A stretch of DNA of 64,000 bases, taken from contig NZ_QLLK01000012.1 in NCBI RefSeq assembly GCF_003259505.1, positions 62,001-126,000 of the forward strand, given 5' to 3'. Under the pieces are notes generated by a model that was not told the DNA's origin, made no database searches, and worked only from the letters and a program-made list of their open reading frames with translations. The position numbers were made by a program, and so were the translations under genes. This DNA is from Algoriphagus yeomjeoni. Lineage in GTDB: Bacteria; Bacteroidota; Bacteroidia; Cytophagales; Cyclobacteriaceae. Numbering within the stretch: the first letter of the stretch is position 1; each line of letters begins with the position of its first letter. This document shows positions 45,523-55,209 of this stretch, piece after piece.

Positions 45523-45966
45523 ATGCAAAAGTCATTCAATATTTACCTAGTAGTGGCAGCATTCGCCACACTTGCTTTCACTCAATCTTGCGTGGAAGCG
45601 GAAGATTTGGTCACTCCAAATGTAGCATCACCAGTGTTGGTTCTACTGAACGGGACCTCTTTTAGCGCTTCCTCCTCAGTAACAGTTGGGTCCAAATTCC
45701 TTGAGCTGGACAAAACAAACATTCTAGATCACACCAAAGGTATTGACTCTATCCCTGTACCTAATCTGAACATTGCTGTTTTTATCAACAACACAAATGA
45801 AGTGGCAAAACTGACCACTGACTCAGATGGAAGTGCCGCCTTAGTAGTTTCTTGGGCAGACCTAGGCCTAGCAGACGCAAAGCCAGGAAATCAAGTCAGG
45901 TTAGAATTCGCAGGCACCTATAAAAATGTCCCTTTTAGAAAATACCACACCGTAAGAGTCAATTAA
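45523..45966 (+). CDS. small lipoprotein of the SusCD operon
   Basis: 147 aa from the ATG at 45523, which gives a normal lipoprotein signal (F-T-Q-S-C, Cys23); an earlier frame overlapping susD adds an unlikely leader. The mature part is beta-rich and may be an Ig-like domain. Operon position suggests a surface-exposed substrate-binding accessory protein, as in other SusCD loci. No specific family recognised. Confidence 0.7.
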   Translation: MQKSFNIYLVVAAFATLAFTQSCVEAEDLVTPNVASPVLVLLNGTSFSASSSVTVGSKFLELDKTNILDHTKGIDSIPVPNLNIAVFINNTNEVAKLTTDSDGSAALVVSWADLGLADAKPGNQVRLEFAGTYKNVPFRKYHTVRVN

Positions 45967-46014
45967 CACTATCTATAAAATCAAAAAATCTATTAACAAC
46001 CTTATTAAATCGTT

Positions 46015-47184
46015 ATGAACAATTCTATCAACAGAAGAACTTGGATCAAATCCAGCCTAATGGCAATGGGAACAATGGCTGTCGCTCCAGCTTTTGCTCT
46101 ACCAAAAAATAAAGCATTGGCCGCATATCAGCCAGATTCTATTCTAAATGAGCACATTCCAATGTTTAATTACAATGAAGCACGGATAGTTGCCAAACTA
46201 AATGCCAATGAAAACCCTTATGGCCCTTCGCCTAAAGTAATTAAAGCCATCTCTGACTCTATTTCCTTAGGAAATAGATATGGTCATGGAGAAGCAAAAG
46301 TTCTAATCGATATGATCGCAGAGAAAGAAGGTGTGACCCCAGATCACATTATGCTATCTCCAGGTTCATCAGATATATTGGAAAAAGTTGCATTCGTTCA
46401 GTTCATGAATGGTGGGAATGTCGTATCAGCGGATCCATCCTACATGTCACTGATGAATACAGCGCAAAAACTCGGTGCCACCTGGAAGCCTTCACTATTG
46501 ACAGGCGACTATCAGCATGACTTAGAGGCAATGGCAAAGTCGGTGGATTCGGAGACTAATTTGGTTTATATCTGTAATCCGAATAACCCAACAGGCTCCA
46601 TCACAGACGCTACAAAACTCAAAGCATTCTGCTCAACTGTCTCTGAAAAAACGCCTGTTTTCGTAGATGAAGCATACTTGGAGTTCCTTGACAAACCAGA
46701 AGAAAGCAGCATGGTAGGGTTGGTAGCCGAAGGAAAGGATGTAATCATAGCCAGAACTTTCTCAAAAGTTCACGGAATGGCTGGACTCAGAATCGGATAC
46801 ATGGTTGCACTTCCAGAGCGAATCGAAAGCATTACTTCTAAAGTAAGAAGCACCATGGGGCTTTGTGTCACTTCGCTCAATGGAGCCATTGCAAGCATGA
46901 AAGATCCAAGTTTCATCACGAGCTGTAGAAACATGAACACCGATTGTAGAGAATACACCAAAGGTGAAATCGCTTCACTAGGATATGATATTATCCCATC
47001 ACACACAAGCTTCATGATCTTCCCTATTCGCATGGAAGGACAAGCTTTCATGAAAGGCATGTATGATAGCGGAGTTGGTATTCGCGTATTCAATATCGAC
47101 GACAAACCATGGTGTAGAGTAAGCATGGGCACAAAAGAAGAAATGGAAATTTTCGTAGACGCTTTCAAAAAAGTGACAGCCTAG
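46015..47184 (+). CDS. Tat-exported PLP-dependent aminotransferase (HisC-like)
   Basis: 389 aa. The N-terminus I-N-R-R-T-W-I-K followed by a hydrophobic run and A-F-A is a twin-arginine signal. The mature part is a fold-type I aminotransferase: N-A-N-E-N-P-Y-G-P-S, S-P-G-S-S-D-I-L, I-C-N-P-N-N-P-T-G, and the PLP Lys251 in F-S-K-V-H-G-M-A-G-L-R-I-G-Y. It resembles histidinol-phosphate aminotransferase, but that enzyme is cytoplasmic. Tat export fits a protein folded with PLP before transport. It sits between the SusCD pair and a transporter, so it may act on the imported compound in the periplasm. Confidence 0.85.
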   Translation: MNNSINRRTWIKSSLMAMGTMAVAPAFALPKNKALAAYQPDSILNEHIPMFNYNEARIVAKLNANENPYGPSPKVIKAISDSISLGNRYGHGEAKVLIDMIAEKEGVTPDHIMLSPGSSDILEKVAFVQFMNGGNVVSADPSYMSLMNTAQKLGATWKPSLLTGDYQHDLEAMAKSVDSETNLVYICNPNNPTGSITDATKLKAFCSTVSEKTPVFVDEAYLEFLDKPEESSMVGLVAEGKDVIIARTFSKVHGMAGLRIGYMVALPERIESITSKVRSTMGLCVTSLNGAIASMKDPSFITSCRNMNTDCREYTKGEIASLGYDIIPSHTSFMIFPIRMEGQAFMKGMYDSGVGIRVFNIDDKPWCRVSMGTKEEMEIFVDAFKKVTA

Positions 47185-47199
47185 TAAGTAGAGAATCGT

Positions 47200-48336
47200 A
47201 TGAGTATTGCACTTCAGAAGACTCTATCGCTGATTCTGTTGATAGTTATTGGGATATTTCTCCAGAAAAAACTACAAAATGAGGATCAGAAAAAGGGGTT
47301 AAAAACCATAATTCTAAACATAGCCTTACCGGCAATGATTTTTGTGGCTTTGTTGAAAATCGAAATCAATCCGGATTTACTTATTCTACCGGTATTGGCT
47401 TTGATCTTTAACATAGTAATGATCATCATTACCAAGTTCTCGCTTCCATTCTTTGGTATCAAAGCAGATAGTCCGGCAATGCGAACACTGATGCTGCTTC
47501 TCCCTTCTCTTGCTCCAGGATTAACATGTTTCCCGTTTATTGTAGAATACCTGGGAGATGATGTATTGGCTTGGGCCGCGCTGGCTGATATCGGCAACAA
47601 ACTATTTGTATTAGTCCTAGCCTATTTATTAGCTATGTCTTGGTACTACAAAAACCAAAAGATAAAAGCTAAATCGAATGGTCAAAAAGTCAAAGAGTTG
47701 CTTTTAGCGATGGTAAGTGAACCAATCAACCTGGTAATTTTGGTAGCTATTGGTTTACTGAGCTTTGGATTACATATGGAAAGCATGCCAGCGTTCCTTA
47801 GTTCATCCATCCTGATGATGAAGGATATGATGACTCCATTAGTTCTCATATTCATTGGAATTGCAGTGGTTTTCAAATGGGATCAGCTTCGCATGATTGC
47901 ATCTATTCTCACTTTCAGAGCAGGGTTCACTTTCTTACTAAGCGGATTATTCATCTGGCTTGTACCTATGCCTTCTGAGGCAGCAGTCTTACTTGCTGTA
48001 GTATTTCCTCAGAGTGCAGTGAGTTTTTGGCCTTTTGCACATATGTCTGCTGTCCGAAAGCTTGAATATGAAAATGACGCCCAAAAGGAAAATCCAACAT
48101 TTGATCTTGACTTGGGAATCAACGTTTTAGCAGTATCAATGCCGTTTAGCACCTTGTTGATTCTAGGTGTTTTTACATCTGGCAGCTATTTCACTGCTCC
48201 ACTTCATATCCTTTCCATTGGCGGGATGCTTGTCGGGGCTGCATTAATTCCAAAAGCAATTCAGTTAATTAAAAATGCTGATTTCAGCTTTGATAATTTG
48301 AGAGAAAAAGTACTAAAAGACAGTTCAGTTGAATAA
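47200..48336 (+). CDS. AEC (auxin efflux carrier) family transporter
   Basis: 378 aa, about ten membrane helices. Begins with a hydrophobic helix then K-G-L-K-T-I-I-L-N-I-A-L-P-A-M-I-F-V-A-L-L-K, a typical AEC pattern; the C-terminal half has P-L-V-L-I-F-I-G-I-A-V. Family members move organic acids, malate or amino-acid-like compounds across the inner membrane. It is 15 bases after the aminotransferase, so it is likely the last gene of the uptake operon. Confidence 0.82.
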   Translation: MSIALQKTLSLILLIVIGIFLQKKLQNEDQKKGLKTIILNIALPAMIFVALLKIEINPDLLILPVLALIFNIVMIIITKFSLPFFGIKADSPAMRTLMLLLPSLAPGLTCFPFIVEYLGDDVLAWAALADIGNKLFVLVLAYLLAMSWYYKNQKIKAKSNGQKVKELLLAMVSEPINLVILVAIGLLSFGLHMESMPAFLSSSILMMKDMMTPLVLIFIGIAVVFKWDQLRMIASILTFRAGFTFLLSGLFIWLVPMPSEAAVLLAVVFPQSAVSFWPFAHMSAVRKLEYENDAQKENPTFDLDLGINVLAVSMPFSTLLILGVFTSGSYFTAPLHILSIGGMLVGAALIPKAIQLIKNADFSFDNLREKVLKDSSVE

Positions 48337-48376
48337 TACGATTTAGGTTAATTGAATAACCGATAGGTCTAGTAAC

Positions 48377-48412
48377 CAAAAATGCCCAAGCAATTTGTTT
48401 GGGCATTTTTTA
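48377..48412. terminator. bidirectional terminator between convergent genes
   Basis: AAAAATGCCCAA ... TTGGGCATTTTT with a 9-base loop. A strong stem with T-tracts on both strands, between the AEC stop and the alpha-E stop. Confidence 0.88.
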
Positions 48413-48443
48413 TACTTATTGAACAAGCTTTTATCAGAACCTA

Positions 48444-49430
48444 TCAACTCTGTGTCTGGGTTTGGTTTTGATGGGTATGATTATCTCTGATCCTGAAGAA
48501 ATTGGCATCCACATTATTGGAAATAGCATTAATTTTCAATTGAAGGTTATCAAGATATTCGTGTAGGCCAAACCCTATAATCTCTCCTACTTCTGCAAAC
48601 TCTAGCTTCGAACGCAATTCACCGATTGCCTTCTCGGATGAATTCATATATCCCCCACCTAGATTTCCAGAAATATTGTGAAGGCATTTCTCGGCTTCTT
48701 TAATACAGTAGTAAATCGATCTTGGAAAATATTTATTCAGCACTAAAAATTCCACAACATTTGCTGATTCTATATTTCCATATAATCTTCTGTAGGTATT
48801 GAAGGCTGTCACTGATTTGAGCAAAGCCATCCAATGAAGAAAATCAAGCGGCGTCCCGACTTGCTGGTCTGATGGAAGAAGAATATGATATTTAACATCC
48901 AATATTCTGGAAGTTTTATCTGCACGTTCGAGGTATTGACCCAGCTGTCTGAAATACCAACCTTCTACCCTAGCTACACTGCTGTCGGCTATGCCATAGA
49001 TCAACAAAATCTGATTTTTCACCTTTTCGAAAAATGGTCTTGGATCTTCTTTTTTCCACACCTTTTTCTCTAAGCCATCTTGCATCATATAGTAGAGCTC
49101 ATTGGCTTTCTCCCAAGTTTCCTTATTTAGATTTTCTCGAATGATTCTCGCATTCTCTCTGGCATTTTTGATGGTAGAGAGCATGGAGTTTGGGTTTTCA
49201 GCGTCAAAACCCAAGAAGAATAAGACCTCATTTCTCTCATAGCCTTTACATTTCTTCTCATAAAGATCCAAGTCACCAGTCGCCGCGATTAAAGGATGCC
49301 ATTGCTCCTTTAGATCTATAGGCAGATCTTGCATCAAATTGAAATTGACATCTATAAATCGCGCATAGTTCTCTGCCCGCTCCAGGTATCTTCCCAGCCA
49401 ATAAATACTATTTGCTACTCTACTTAGCAT
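48444..49430 (-). CDS. alpha-E domain protein (DUF403)
   Basis: 328 aa, all-helical. Starts M-L-S-R-V-A-N-S-I-Y-W-L-G-R-Y-L-E-R-A-E-N, the family signature. Cytoplasmic. It is nearly always encoded after a circularly permuted ATP-grasp protein, as here (15 bases), and often with a transglutaminase, which is absent. The pair is proposed to make a peptide-like tag or small molecule; the function is not established. Confidence 0.88.
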   Translation of the reverse strand: MLSRVANSIYWLGRYLERAENYARFIDVNFNLMQDLPIDLKEQWHPLIAATGDLDLYEKKCKGYERNEVLFFLGFDAENPNSMLSTIKNARENARIIRENLNKETWEKANELYYMMQDGLEKKVWKKEDPRPFFEKVKNQILLIYGIADSSVARVEGWYFRQLGQYLERADKTSRILDVKYHILLPSDQQVGTPLDFLHWMALLKSVTAFNTYRRLYGNIESANVVEFLVLNKYFPRSIYYCIKEAEKCLHNISGNLGGGYMNSSEKAIGELRSKLEFAEVGEIIGFGLHEYLDNLQLKINAISNNVDANFFRIRDNHTHQNQTQTQS

Positions 49431-49445
49431 ATGCTTTCTGTTTGT

Positions 49446-50870
49446 TTAATATAAAACCCAAGTATCCTTACTTCCTCCACCTTGGGAGCTATTCACTACC
49501 AATGATCCTTTCTTTAGTGCTACACGGGTTAGCGCGCCAGGAATCACCTCTATTTCTTGACCATATAAAATATAAGGTCTCAAATCCACATGCCGCCCAC
49601 TGATGCCCTCATCAGTCAAAGTTGGGACAGTTGACAGTGATAAGGTAGGCTGAGCAATGTAATTGGTAGGGTTACTCTTCACCAACTCTCTGAATTTGGT
49701 ATGTTCCTCTGGAGTAGCTTTTGGACCAATCAACATCCCGTAGCCACCAGCAGCATTGGTTTCTTTCACCACCAAGTCTTCAATATTATCAAGTACGTAC
49801 TGCCTGTCTTCCTTCTCTCTACATAGATAGGTTGGTACATTATTCAATATAGGCTCTTCATCAAGGTAGTATTTGATGATTTTTGGCACATACGCATAAA
49901 CCGCCTTATCGTCTGCTACACCTGTCCCAGGAGCATTTGCCAAGGCAATATTTCCAGCTTTGTAGGCTTCGAATAATCCCGGAACTCCTAACATTGATTT
50001 TGGATTGAAGGTCTCTGGATCCAAAAACGTATCGTCAATTCTTCGATACAGGACATCTATCTGTTGCAAGCCTTTGGTAGTCTGCATATAGACCCTTTTG
50101 TTTTCAACAATCAAATCCTCGCCATTTACTAATTCCACTCCCATTTGCAAGGCCAGGTAAGAATGCTCGTAGTAAGCCGAATTATATATTCCTGGTGTCA
50201 GAACTCCTACTACAGGTTTTGGCTTATCTGACAGGTTTTGAAGCATTTTCAAAAGTTTCGTAGGATAATTGGAAACCGGCATCACTCCTTTCTGATTGAA
50301 TATATCAGGATACACACGTTTTATTATCTCACGGCTTTCCAACATATAAGAAACCCCGGATGGGCATCTTAGGTTATCTTCTAAAATATAGTATTCTCCA
50401 TCCTTTGCCTTCACCAGGTCAGTACCGGTAATATGACACCAAATACCTTTTGGAGGAGTAAGACCAATGCAAGGCTCCAGATAATCCTTACTTTTCAGAA
50501 TAAGCTCTGATGGCACTATTCCATCGTTAAGGATTTTGCGCTCATTGTAGATGTCCTGCAAAAACATGTTAAGAGCTTGAGTTCTTTGCTTCAAACCAGC
50601 TTCTAACTTTTGCCATTCTGAATTAGGAATAATCCTCGGAATAATATCTAAATGGAGGATTTTCTCCATTCCTTGATTATCGTGATAGACGTTAAAAGTC
50701 ATCCCCATGGATCGCTGCGTTTGGTTTGCAGAATGTTGGAGATGATTCATTTTTCTAGAGCTCGTCTTTTTCAGATGACTATAAAATTCATCATAATGAT
50801 CTCTAATCTTCCCGTCTTCAGAGATCATTTCATCGTAATGCTCTCCTGCGTTATATCCGTCAGTCTTCAT
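49446..50870 (-). CDS. circularly permuted ATP-grasp type 2 protein
   Basis: 474 aa. Family motifs include G-M-T-F-N-V-Y near residue 55, F-L-Q-D-I-Y near 102, E-D-N-L-R-C-P-S-G-V-S-Y near 166-177, and A-A-G-G-Y-G-M-L-I-G-P near residue 370. It is expected to form an amide or peptide bond with ATP, working with the alpha-E protein in the same operon. Cytoplasmic. Confidence 0.88.
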   Translation of the reverse strand: MKTDGYNAGEHYDEMISEDGKIRDHYDEFYSHLKKTSSRKMNHLQHSANQTQRSMGMTFNVYHDNQGMEKILHLDIIPRIIPNSEWQKLEAGLKQRTQALNMFLQDIYNERKILNDGIVPSELILKSKDYLEPCIGLTPPKGIWCHITGTDLVKAKDGEYYILEDNLRCPSGVSYMLESREIIKRVYPDIFNQKGVMPVSNYPTKLLKMLQNLSDKPKPVVGVLTPGIYNSAYYEHSYLALQMGVELVNGEDLIVENKRVYMQTTKGLQQIDVLYRRIDDTFLDPETFNPKSMLGVPGLFEAYKAGNIALANAPGTGVADDKAVYAYVPKIIKYYLDEEPILNNVPTYLCREKEDRQYVLDNIEDLVVKETNAAGGYGMLIGPKATPEEHTKFRELVKSNPTNYIAQPTLSLSTVPTLTDEGISGRHVDLRPYILYGQEIEVIPGALTRVALKKGSLVVNSSQGGGSKDTWVLY

Positions 50871-51132
50871 AAGTTTATCTAAAATAAAACAAGCCTCAAA
50901 AAGATAGATGAAAAAGCCTAATTGTCAAAAAAAATAATAAAATAGGTTCGTATTTTTATCAAATTCCATATTATCAACAAAAATAATCAATAATACAGCT
51001 CAATAATTACCAATTCCTTAATTAGATCAACATTAAACCCACCTCACTTTCCTCTCTTAAGTTAAGTATTAATTTTCGGGATGGGAAAATTTATAAAGAC
51101 AACAGTTGATTAAAAAACTCTAATTTCGAACC

Positions 51133-52038
51133 ATGGTTAAGAGACTTTTAAAAATACAGGACAACTCTCTTGTGAAACGTATTACGGTTTGGAGACAAGT
51201 CAAAGATGGACTATTCATCGCTATAGGGGTGGTGATGGCAAGTATTGGCTTGAAAGGATTTTTACTTCCCAATGGTTTCTTCGACGGCGGAGCAATGGGT
51301 ATGTCTTTACTTTTGGAAATGCTCACTCCGGTAAACCTCTCAGCTTTAATCATTTTAGTCAATTTACCATTTATCTTATTGGGAGCAAAGCAGGTATCTG
51401 TTCCATTCGCAATTAAGAGCACGTTGGCTATTTTTGGTTTGGCTCTACTCGTACATTTTATTGAAGTCCCAGCCATCACTGCAGATAAATTATTGATAGC
51501 CGTATTTGGAGGTTTTTTCTTGGGAAGTGGAATAGGTTTCGCCATCAGAGGAGGAGCGGTAATCGATGGGACGGAAGTTCTGGCAATCTCCGTAAGTAGA
51601 AAATCTAGCTTAACTGTTGGTGATTTTATTACCGTATTCAACGTCTGCCTATTTATCATAGCAGCGATTTTCGTGGATTTGGAAACAGCCATGTATTCCA
51701 TGCTGACTTATTTTTCTGCTTCCAAAACAGTTGACTTTATCATCAATGGAGTGGAAGAATACCTAGGGGTAATGATCATGTCTTCGCACAATGAAGCCAT
51801 CAAACAAATGATTTCCTTTGATTTAGGACGTGGAGTCACTGTCTTAAAATCAGATGGAGGCTATGGTGACAAAGCCAACCAACTTCCAGACAGGAAAGTA
51901 TTATTCTGCGTAATCACCCGACTGGAAGTCACCAAAATGCTGGTGGAAATCGAAAAAATTGACGCTAAAGCATTTGTGATTCAATACCCTATCAAGGATA
52001 CTAAAGGTGGGATGATCAAGAAGAGGCCGTTGCATTAG
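51133..52038 (+). CDS. YitT family membrane protein (DUF161 plus DUF2179)
   Basis: 301 aa with about five membrane helices, including two YitT-like repeats with G-F-L-L-P-N-G-F-F-D-G-G-A and G-G-F-F-L-G-S-G-I-G-F-A-I-R-G-G-A-V-I-D. The C-terminal soluble DUF2179 domain shows R-G-V-T-V-L-K-S-D-G-G-Y. The family occurs widely; the function is unknown, possibly transport. Confidence 0.88.
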   Translation: MVKRLLKIQDNSLVKRITVWRQVKDGLFIAIGVVMASIGLKGFLLPNGFFDGGAMGMSLLLEMLTPVNLSALIILVNLPFILLGAKQVSVPFAIKSTLAIFGLALLVHFIEVPAITADKLLIAVFGGFFLGSGIGFAIRGGAVIDGTEVLAISVSRKSSLTVGDFITVFNVCLFIIAAIFVDLETAMYSMLTYFSASKTVDFIINGVEEYLGVMIMSSHNEAIKQMISFDLGRGVTVLKSDGGYGDKANQLPDRKVLFCVITRLEVTKMLVEIEKIDAKAFVIQYPIKDTKGGMIKKRPLH

Positions 52039-52044
52039 ACATTC

Positions 52045-52088
52045 GTAGCTAGACTCAAGTATCAAGACTAAGATTTTAGAGCCAAGAG
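52045..52088. repeat. left inverted-repeat element beside HEPN-MNT
   Basis: Contains GTAGCTAGACT (52045-52055) and GATTTTAGAGCCAAGAG (52072-52088). The reverse complements of both blocks (the second with one mismatch) occur in matching order at 52995-53032, on the other side of the toxin-antitoxin pair. Confidence 0.65.
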
Positions 52089-52091
52089 AAA

Positions 52092-52140
52092 AGAGCCAAG
52101 AAATTCGAATTGCAGTCGAGTTCTTGGCTCTTGGTTTTAT
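52092..52140 (+). terminator. terminator-like hairpin after the YitT gene
   Basis: AGAGCCAAGAA (52092-52102) pairs with TTCTTGGCTCT (52121-52131), an 11-bp perfect stem with an 18-base loop, followed by T-rich TGGTTTTAT. Its stem sequence is part of the local repeat element. Confidence 0.6.
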
Positions 52141-52195
52141 TATCTGTTTCTCAACTATTAATTTTACCTGAACGATTTCTCTGCTTTACAGAAAG

Positions 52196-52504
52196 TCATA
52201 CCTTTTTATAAAAGGTTTTTCCAACGCGACGAATATGATCGATCAGCTTTTCGTTCTGAATACGATCTAAACTTTGCAAATCAATTGTATGTGGAAAATC
52301 ACTTTCATTGATATCCGCAAGCACTTTCCCTAGGGTAAATCGATCAATCTCCTGATCGGCAATAACTAGATCCAAATCGCTTCTGCTAGTGTAATTACCT
52401 TTGGCACGAGAACCATAGACGAGCACATGAGCGATTTGCGGATACTTTCGGAAAATGCCTATTAAAATATCGTGCGCTGAATTTGATAAGCCAAATTTCA
52501 TCAT
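52196..52504 (-). CDS. MNT-domain nucleotidyltransferase antitoxin
   Basis: 102 aa minimal nucleotidyltransferase. Active-site motif G-S-R-A-K-G-N ... D-L-D, that is G31-S32 and D43/D45 (GSX10DXD). In characterised HEPN-MNT pairs this enzyme AMPylates the HEPN toxin. It follows the HEPN gene by 7 bases, the usual arrangement. Confidence 0.88.
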   Translation of the reverse strand: MMKFGLSNSAHDILIGIFRKYPQIAHVLVYGSRAKGNYTSRSDLDLVIADQEIDRFTLGKVLADINESDFPHTIDLQSLDRIQNEKLIDHIRRVGKTFYKKV

Positions 52505-52511
52505 ATGATAT

Positions 52512-52910
52512 TCAAGATAATGTCATAAAAAGTGCAGAAAGTACTGGTGAATACTTCTTCTGGATATCTGGAATCACCTCTTCCATAACGGCGAAATCAT
52601 ACGTATGGCTAAGCAAATTACGATCATTGATCATGTCGAGCCAGACTTCTATTTGATCAATATATTTAGCCTTGAAAGCCTCCTTCACAACCATTTTAGG
52701 AGATATCTGAGTAAGAACCAATCCATCAGACTCCATTCTATCCTTAAGCGTTTTCCATCCCAACTCAAGGGTAAATTCAAATCGCTGAATAATCCCTTCT
52801 TTCTCTAATTGAGAAGTTTTAGCGAGATCAAGTGATTGAATTTCTTCCAAAAGCTTCACTGCTTTTTCAAAATTCTCAAATCTTTGCTTCCAACGAATAT
52901 CATTTTCCAT
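52512..52910 (-). CDS. HEPN-domain toxin (HI0074 family)
   Basis: 132 aa, all-helical. The HEPN RNase motif is R-N-L-L-S-H (R97-H102, Rx4H), in N-D-R-N-L-L-S-H-T-Y. It matches the nucleotidyltransferase-substrate-binding HI0074 family, now known as the toxin of HEPN-MNT systems that cleave RNA. Upstream gene of the two-gene module; enclosed by inverted repeats. Confidence 0.88.
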   Translation of the reverse strand: MENDIRWKQRFENFEKAVKLLEEIQSLDLAKTSQLEKEGIIQRFEFTLELGWKTLKDRMESDGLVLTQISPKMVVKEAFKAKYIDQIEVWLDMINDRNLLSHTYDFAVMEEVIPDIQKKYSPVLSALFMTLS

Positions 52911-52955
52911 ACAGAAATCAATTTAAGGAATAATTTGATGTATGTTATAAATTGA

Positions 52956-52984
52956 GAAAGGGCGAATCATTGTTCGCCCCTTTC
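52956..52984 (-). terminator. terminator downstream of metG
   Basis: GAAAGGGCGAA (52956-52966) pairs with TTCGCCCCTTTC (52973-52984, one bulged C). On the minus strand a T-rich stretch follows. It lies about 70 bases past the metG stop. Confidence 0.65.
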
Positions 52985-52994
52985 AATATCTTGA

Positions 52995-53032
52995 CTCTTG
53001 GTTCTAAAATCCAAATTCTCAAGTCTAGCTAC
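52995..53032. repeat. right inverted-repeat element beside HEPN-MNT
   Basis: CTCTTGGTTCTAAAATC (52995-53011) and AGTCTAGCTAC (53022-53032), the reverse complements of the blocks at 52072-52088 and 52045-52055. It lies directly after the metG stop. Confidence 0.65.
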
Positions 53033-53053
53033 TTGATCCTTAAATCTTATTAC

Positions 53054-55114
53054 TTAAGAAATTCCCGATCCACTAGCTGTGCCCTCATGCGGCACCATCA
53101 GCTTCAGCTTTCCGTCTTTGTCCTCGGCCATTAGAATCATACCTTCAGAGTCGATACCCATCATCTTACGTGGAGCAAGGTTAATCAACATGGTTACTTG
53201 CTTTCCTACCAAAAACTCAGGTTCGAAATGCTCAGCCACACCACTAAGGACTGTTCTTTCACCTAGCCCGGTATCTACTTTCAGCTTCAGTAACTTCTTG
53301 GATTTTGGCATTTTATCCGCTTCCAAAATTGTCACTACTCTCATATCAAGCTTCGCAAAATCATCGTAAGTGATTATCTCTTTCATAGGTGTTACGGGTG
53401 CATTTTCAGCTTCATTCATCTTCTTGGCATCTAATAATTTTTGTACTTGTTTTTCTACGGTTACATCTTCGATTTTTTCGAAAAGTAGACCCATCTCGCC
53501 TAAGGAAGTCCCAGCTTTCAGGAGTTCTCCCTGACCAGCTTCGGACCAATCTATCTTTTCCATCCCAAAAAGTTCAACCAGTTTCCCAGCAGTAAATGGC
53601 AAGAATGGCTCTGATACAATCGCCAGATTTGCAGCAATATTCAAGGCAATATTTAGAATGGTTGCAGTTCGGGTTTCGTCAGTTTTGATGACTTTCCAAG
53701 GCTCGGTATCCGCAAGGTATTTATTGCCAAGACGAGCCAAATCCATCACAATTCCCAATGCTTCACGGAATCTATAACGCTCGATGGAGGCTGCAATTTT
53801 CTCAGGAAATTCAGCCAACGCATCCAAAACCTCCTGATCGTAACCAGTTAATTCACCGCGCTGAGGAATGATTCCCTGATAGTATTTATGTGTCAACACC
53901 ACGGCACGATTCACGAAATTCCCGTAAATCGCAACTAGCTCTGAATTGTTTCTAGTCTGAAAATCCTTCCAGGTAAAGTCATTATCCTTTGTCTCAGGAG
54001 CATTCGCTGTCAACACATAACGGAGCACATCCTGCTTACCAGGGAATTCTTCCAAATACTCATGAAGCCAAACCGCCCAGTTTCTCGAAGTAGAAATCTT
54101 GTCTCCTTCCAAGTTTAAGAACTCATTTGCCGGAACATTATCTGGTAATATGTAGTCTCCGTGAGTTTTGAGAATAGCAGGAAAAATAATACAATGGAAC
54201 ACGATGTTATCTTTTCCGATAAAGTGCACCAGCTTGGTGTCTTTATCTTTCCAATACGGTTCCCAATCGACTCCTTTTTCCGAAGCCCACTCTTTAGTAG
54301 AAGAGATATATCCTATCGGTGCATCAAACCAAACGTAAAGGACTTTGCCCTCCGCGTCATGCAATGGCACTTTGATTCCCCAGTCCAAATCACGGGTCAT
54401 AGATCTAGCCTGCAAGCCATCACCAGCTTCCAACCAAGATCTACATTGTCCCAGTACATTGTTTTTCCAATCGTCAGCGTGGTCCTCAAGTACCCATTTC
54501 TTCAGAAAGCTCTGATACTTTGCCAAGTCCAAAAACCAATGCTTGGTCTCTTTCAAAACCGGCGTTCTCCCGCTTAGTTTTGACTTGGGATTGATGAGAT
54601 CTGTTGGGCTAAGCGAACTACCACATTTCTCACACTGATCGCCATAGGCATTTGGATTGCCGCACTTCGGACAGGTTCCTTCAATATAACGATCCGCCAA
54701 AAACTGATTGGCTTCCTCATCGTAATATTGCTCGGTACTTTGCTCCAGGAACTCGCCTTTTTCATACAAATCCTTGAAAAATCCCTGAGCAGTCTCATGA
54801 TGGATCTGCGCAGAAGTGCGGGAATAGTGATCAAAACTGATCCCAAACTCCTGAAAACTCCCCTTCATGATCTCATGATAGTGATCCACCACTTCCTGTG
54901 GAGTCTTACCTTCCTTTTTGGCCTTGATGGTAATCGCTACTCCATGCTCATCCGAACCGCAGATGTAGGCTACGTCTTTGCCCAAGCTCCGCAAATAGCG
55001 CACATAAATATCTGAGGGAATGTAACATCCAGCCAAGTGACCAATGTGAAGTGGGCCGTTGGCATAAGGAAGTGCTGAGGTGATGGTATATCTTTTGAAA
55101 TTGGTATTGCTCAT
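53054..55114 (-). CDS. metG: methionyl-tRNA synthetase
   Basis: 686 aa from the ATG at 55114 (M-S-N-T-N-F-K-R-Y); a TTG two codons earlier is less likely. Signature P-L-H-I-G-H-L-A-G (HIGH), zinc-binding C-P-K-C-G ... C-E-K-C-G near residue 145, and K-I-S-T-S-R-N-W (KMSKS equivalent) near residue 337. The C-terminal tRNA-binding domain (about 570-686; L-D-M-R-V-V-T-I) makes it the long, dimeric form. It charges initiator and elongator tRNA with Met. Confidence 0.97.
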   Translation of the reverse strand: MSNTNFKRYTITSALPYANGPLHIGHLAGCYIPSDIYVRYLRSLGKDVAYICGSDEHGVAITIKAKKEGKTPQEVVDHYHEIMKGSFQEFGISFDHYSRTSAQIHHETAQGFFKDLYEKGEFLEQSTEQYYDEEANQFLADRYIEGTCPKCGNPNAYGDQCEKCGSSLSPTDLINPKSKLSGRTPVLKETKHWFLDLAKYQSFLKKWVLEDHADDWKNNVLGQCRSWLEAGDGLQARSMTRDLDWGIKVPLHDAEGKVLYVWFDAPIGYISSTKEWASEKGVDWEPYWKDKDTKLVHFIGKDNIVFHCIIFPAILKTHGDYILPDNVPANEFLNLEGDKISTSRNWAVWLHEYLEEFPGKQDVLRYVLTANAPETKDNDFTWKDFQTRNNSELVAIYGNFVNRAVVLTHKYYQGIIPQRGELTGYDQEVLDALAEFPEKIAASIERYRFREALGIVMDLARLGNKYLADTEPWKVIKTDETRTATILNIALNIAANLAIVSEPFLPFTAGKLVELFGMEKIDWSEAGQGELLKAGTSLGEMGLLFEKIEDVTVEKQVQKLLDAKKMNEAENAPVTPMKEIITYDDFAKLDMRVVTILEADKMPKSKKLLKLKVDTGLGERTVLSGVAEHFEPEFLVGKQVTMLINLAPRKMMGIDSEGMILMAEDKDGKLKLMVPHEGTASGSGIS

Positions 55115-55209
55115 GATCAATCTAAGATTCGGAATAGGAAATCTGCTTTGAAGAAAAATTTCAACGCAAGATCTGGGCGCAAAGATAGGGAAATCAGGCT
55201 TAGGCTGCC

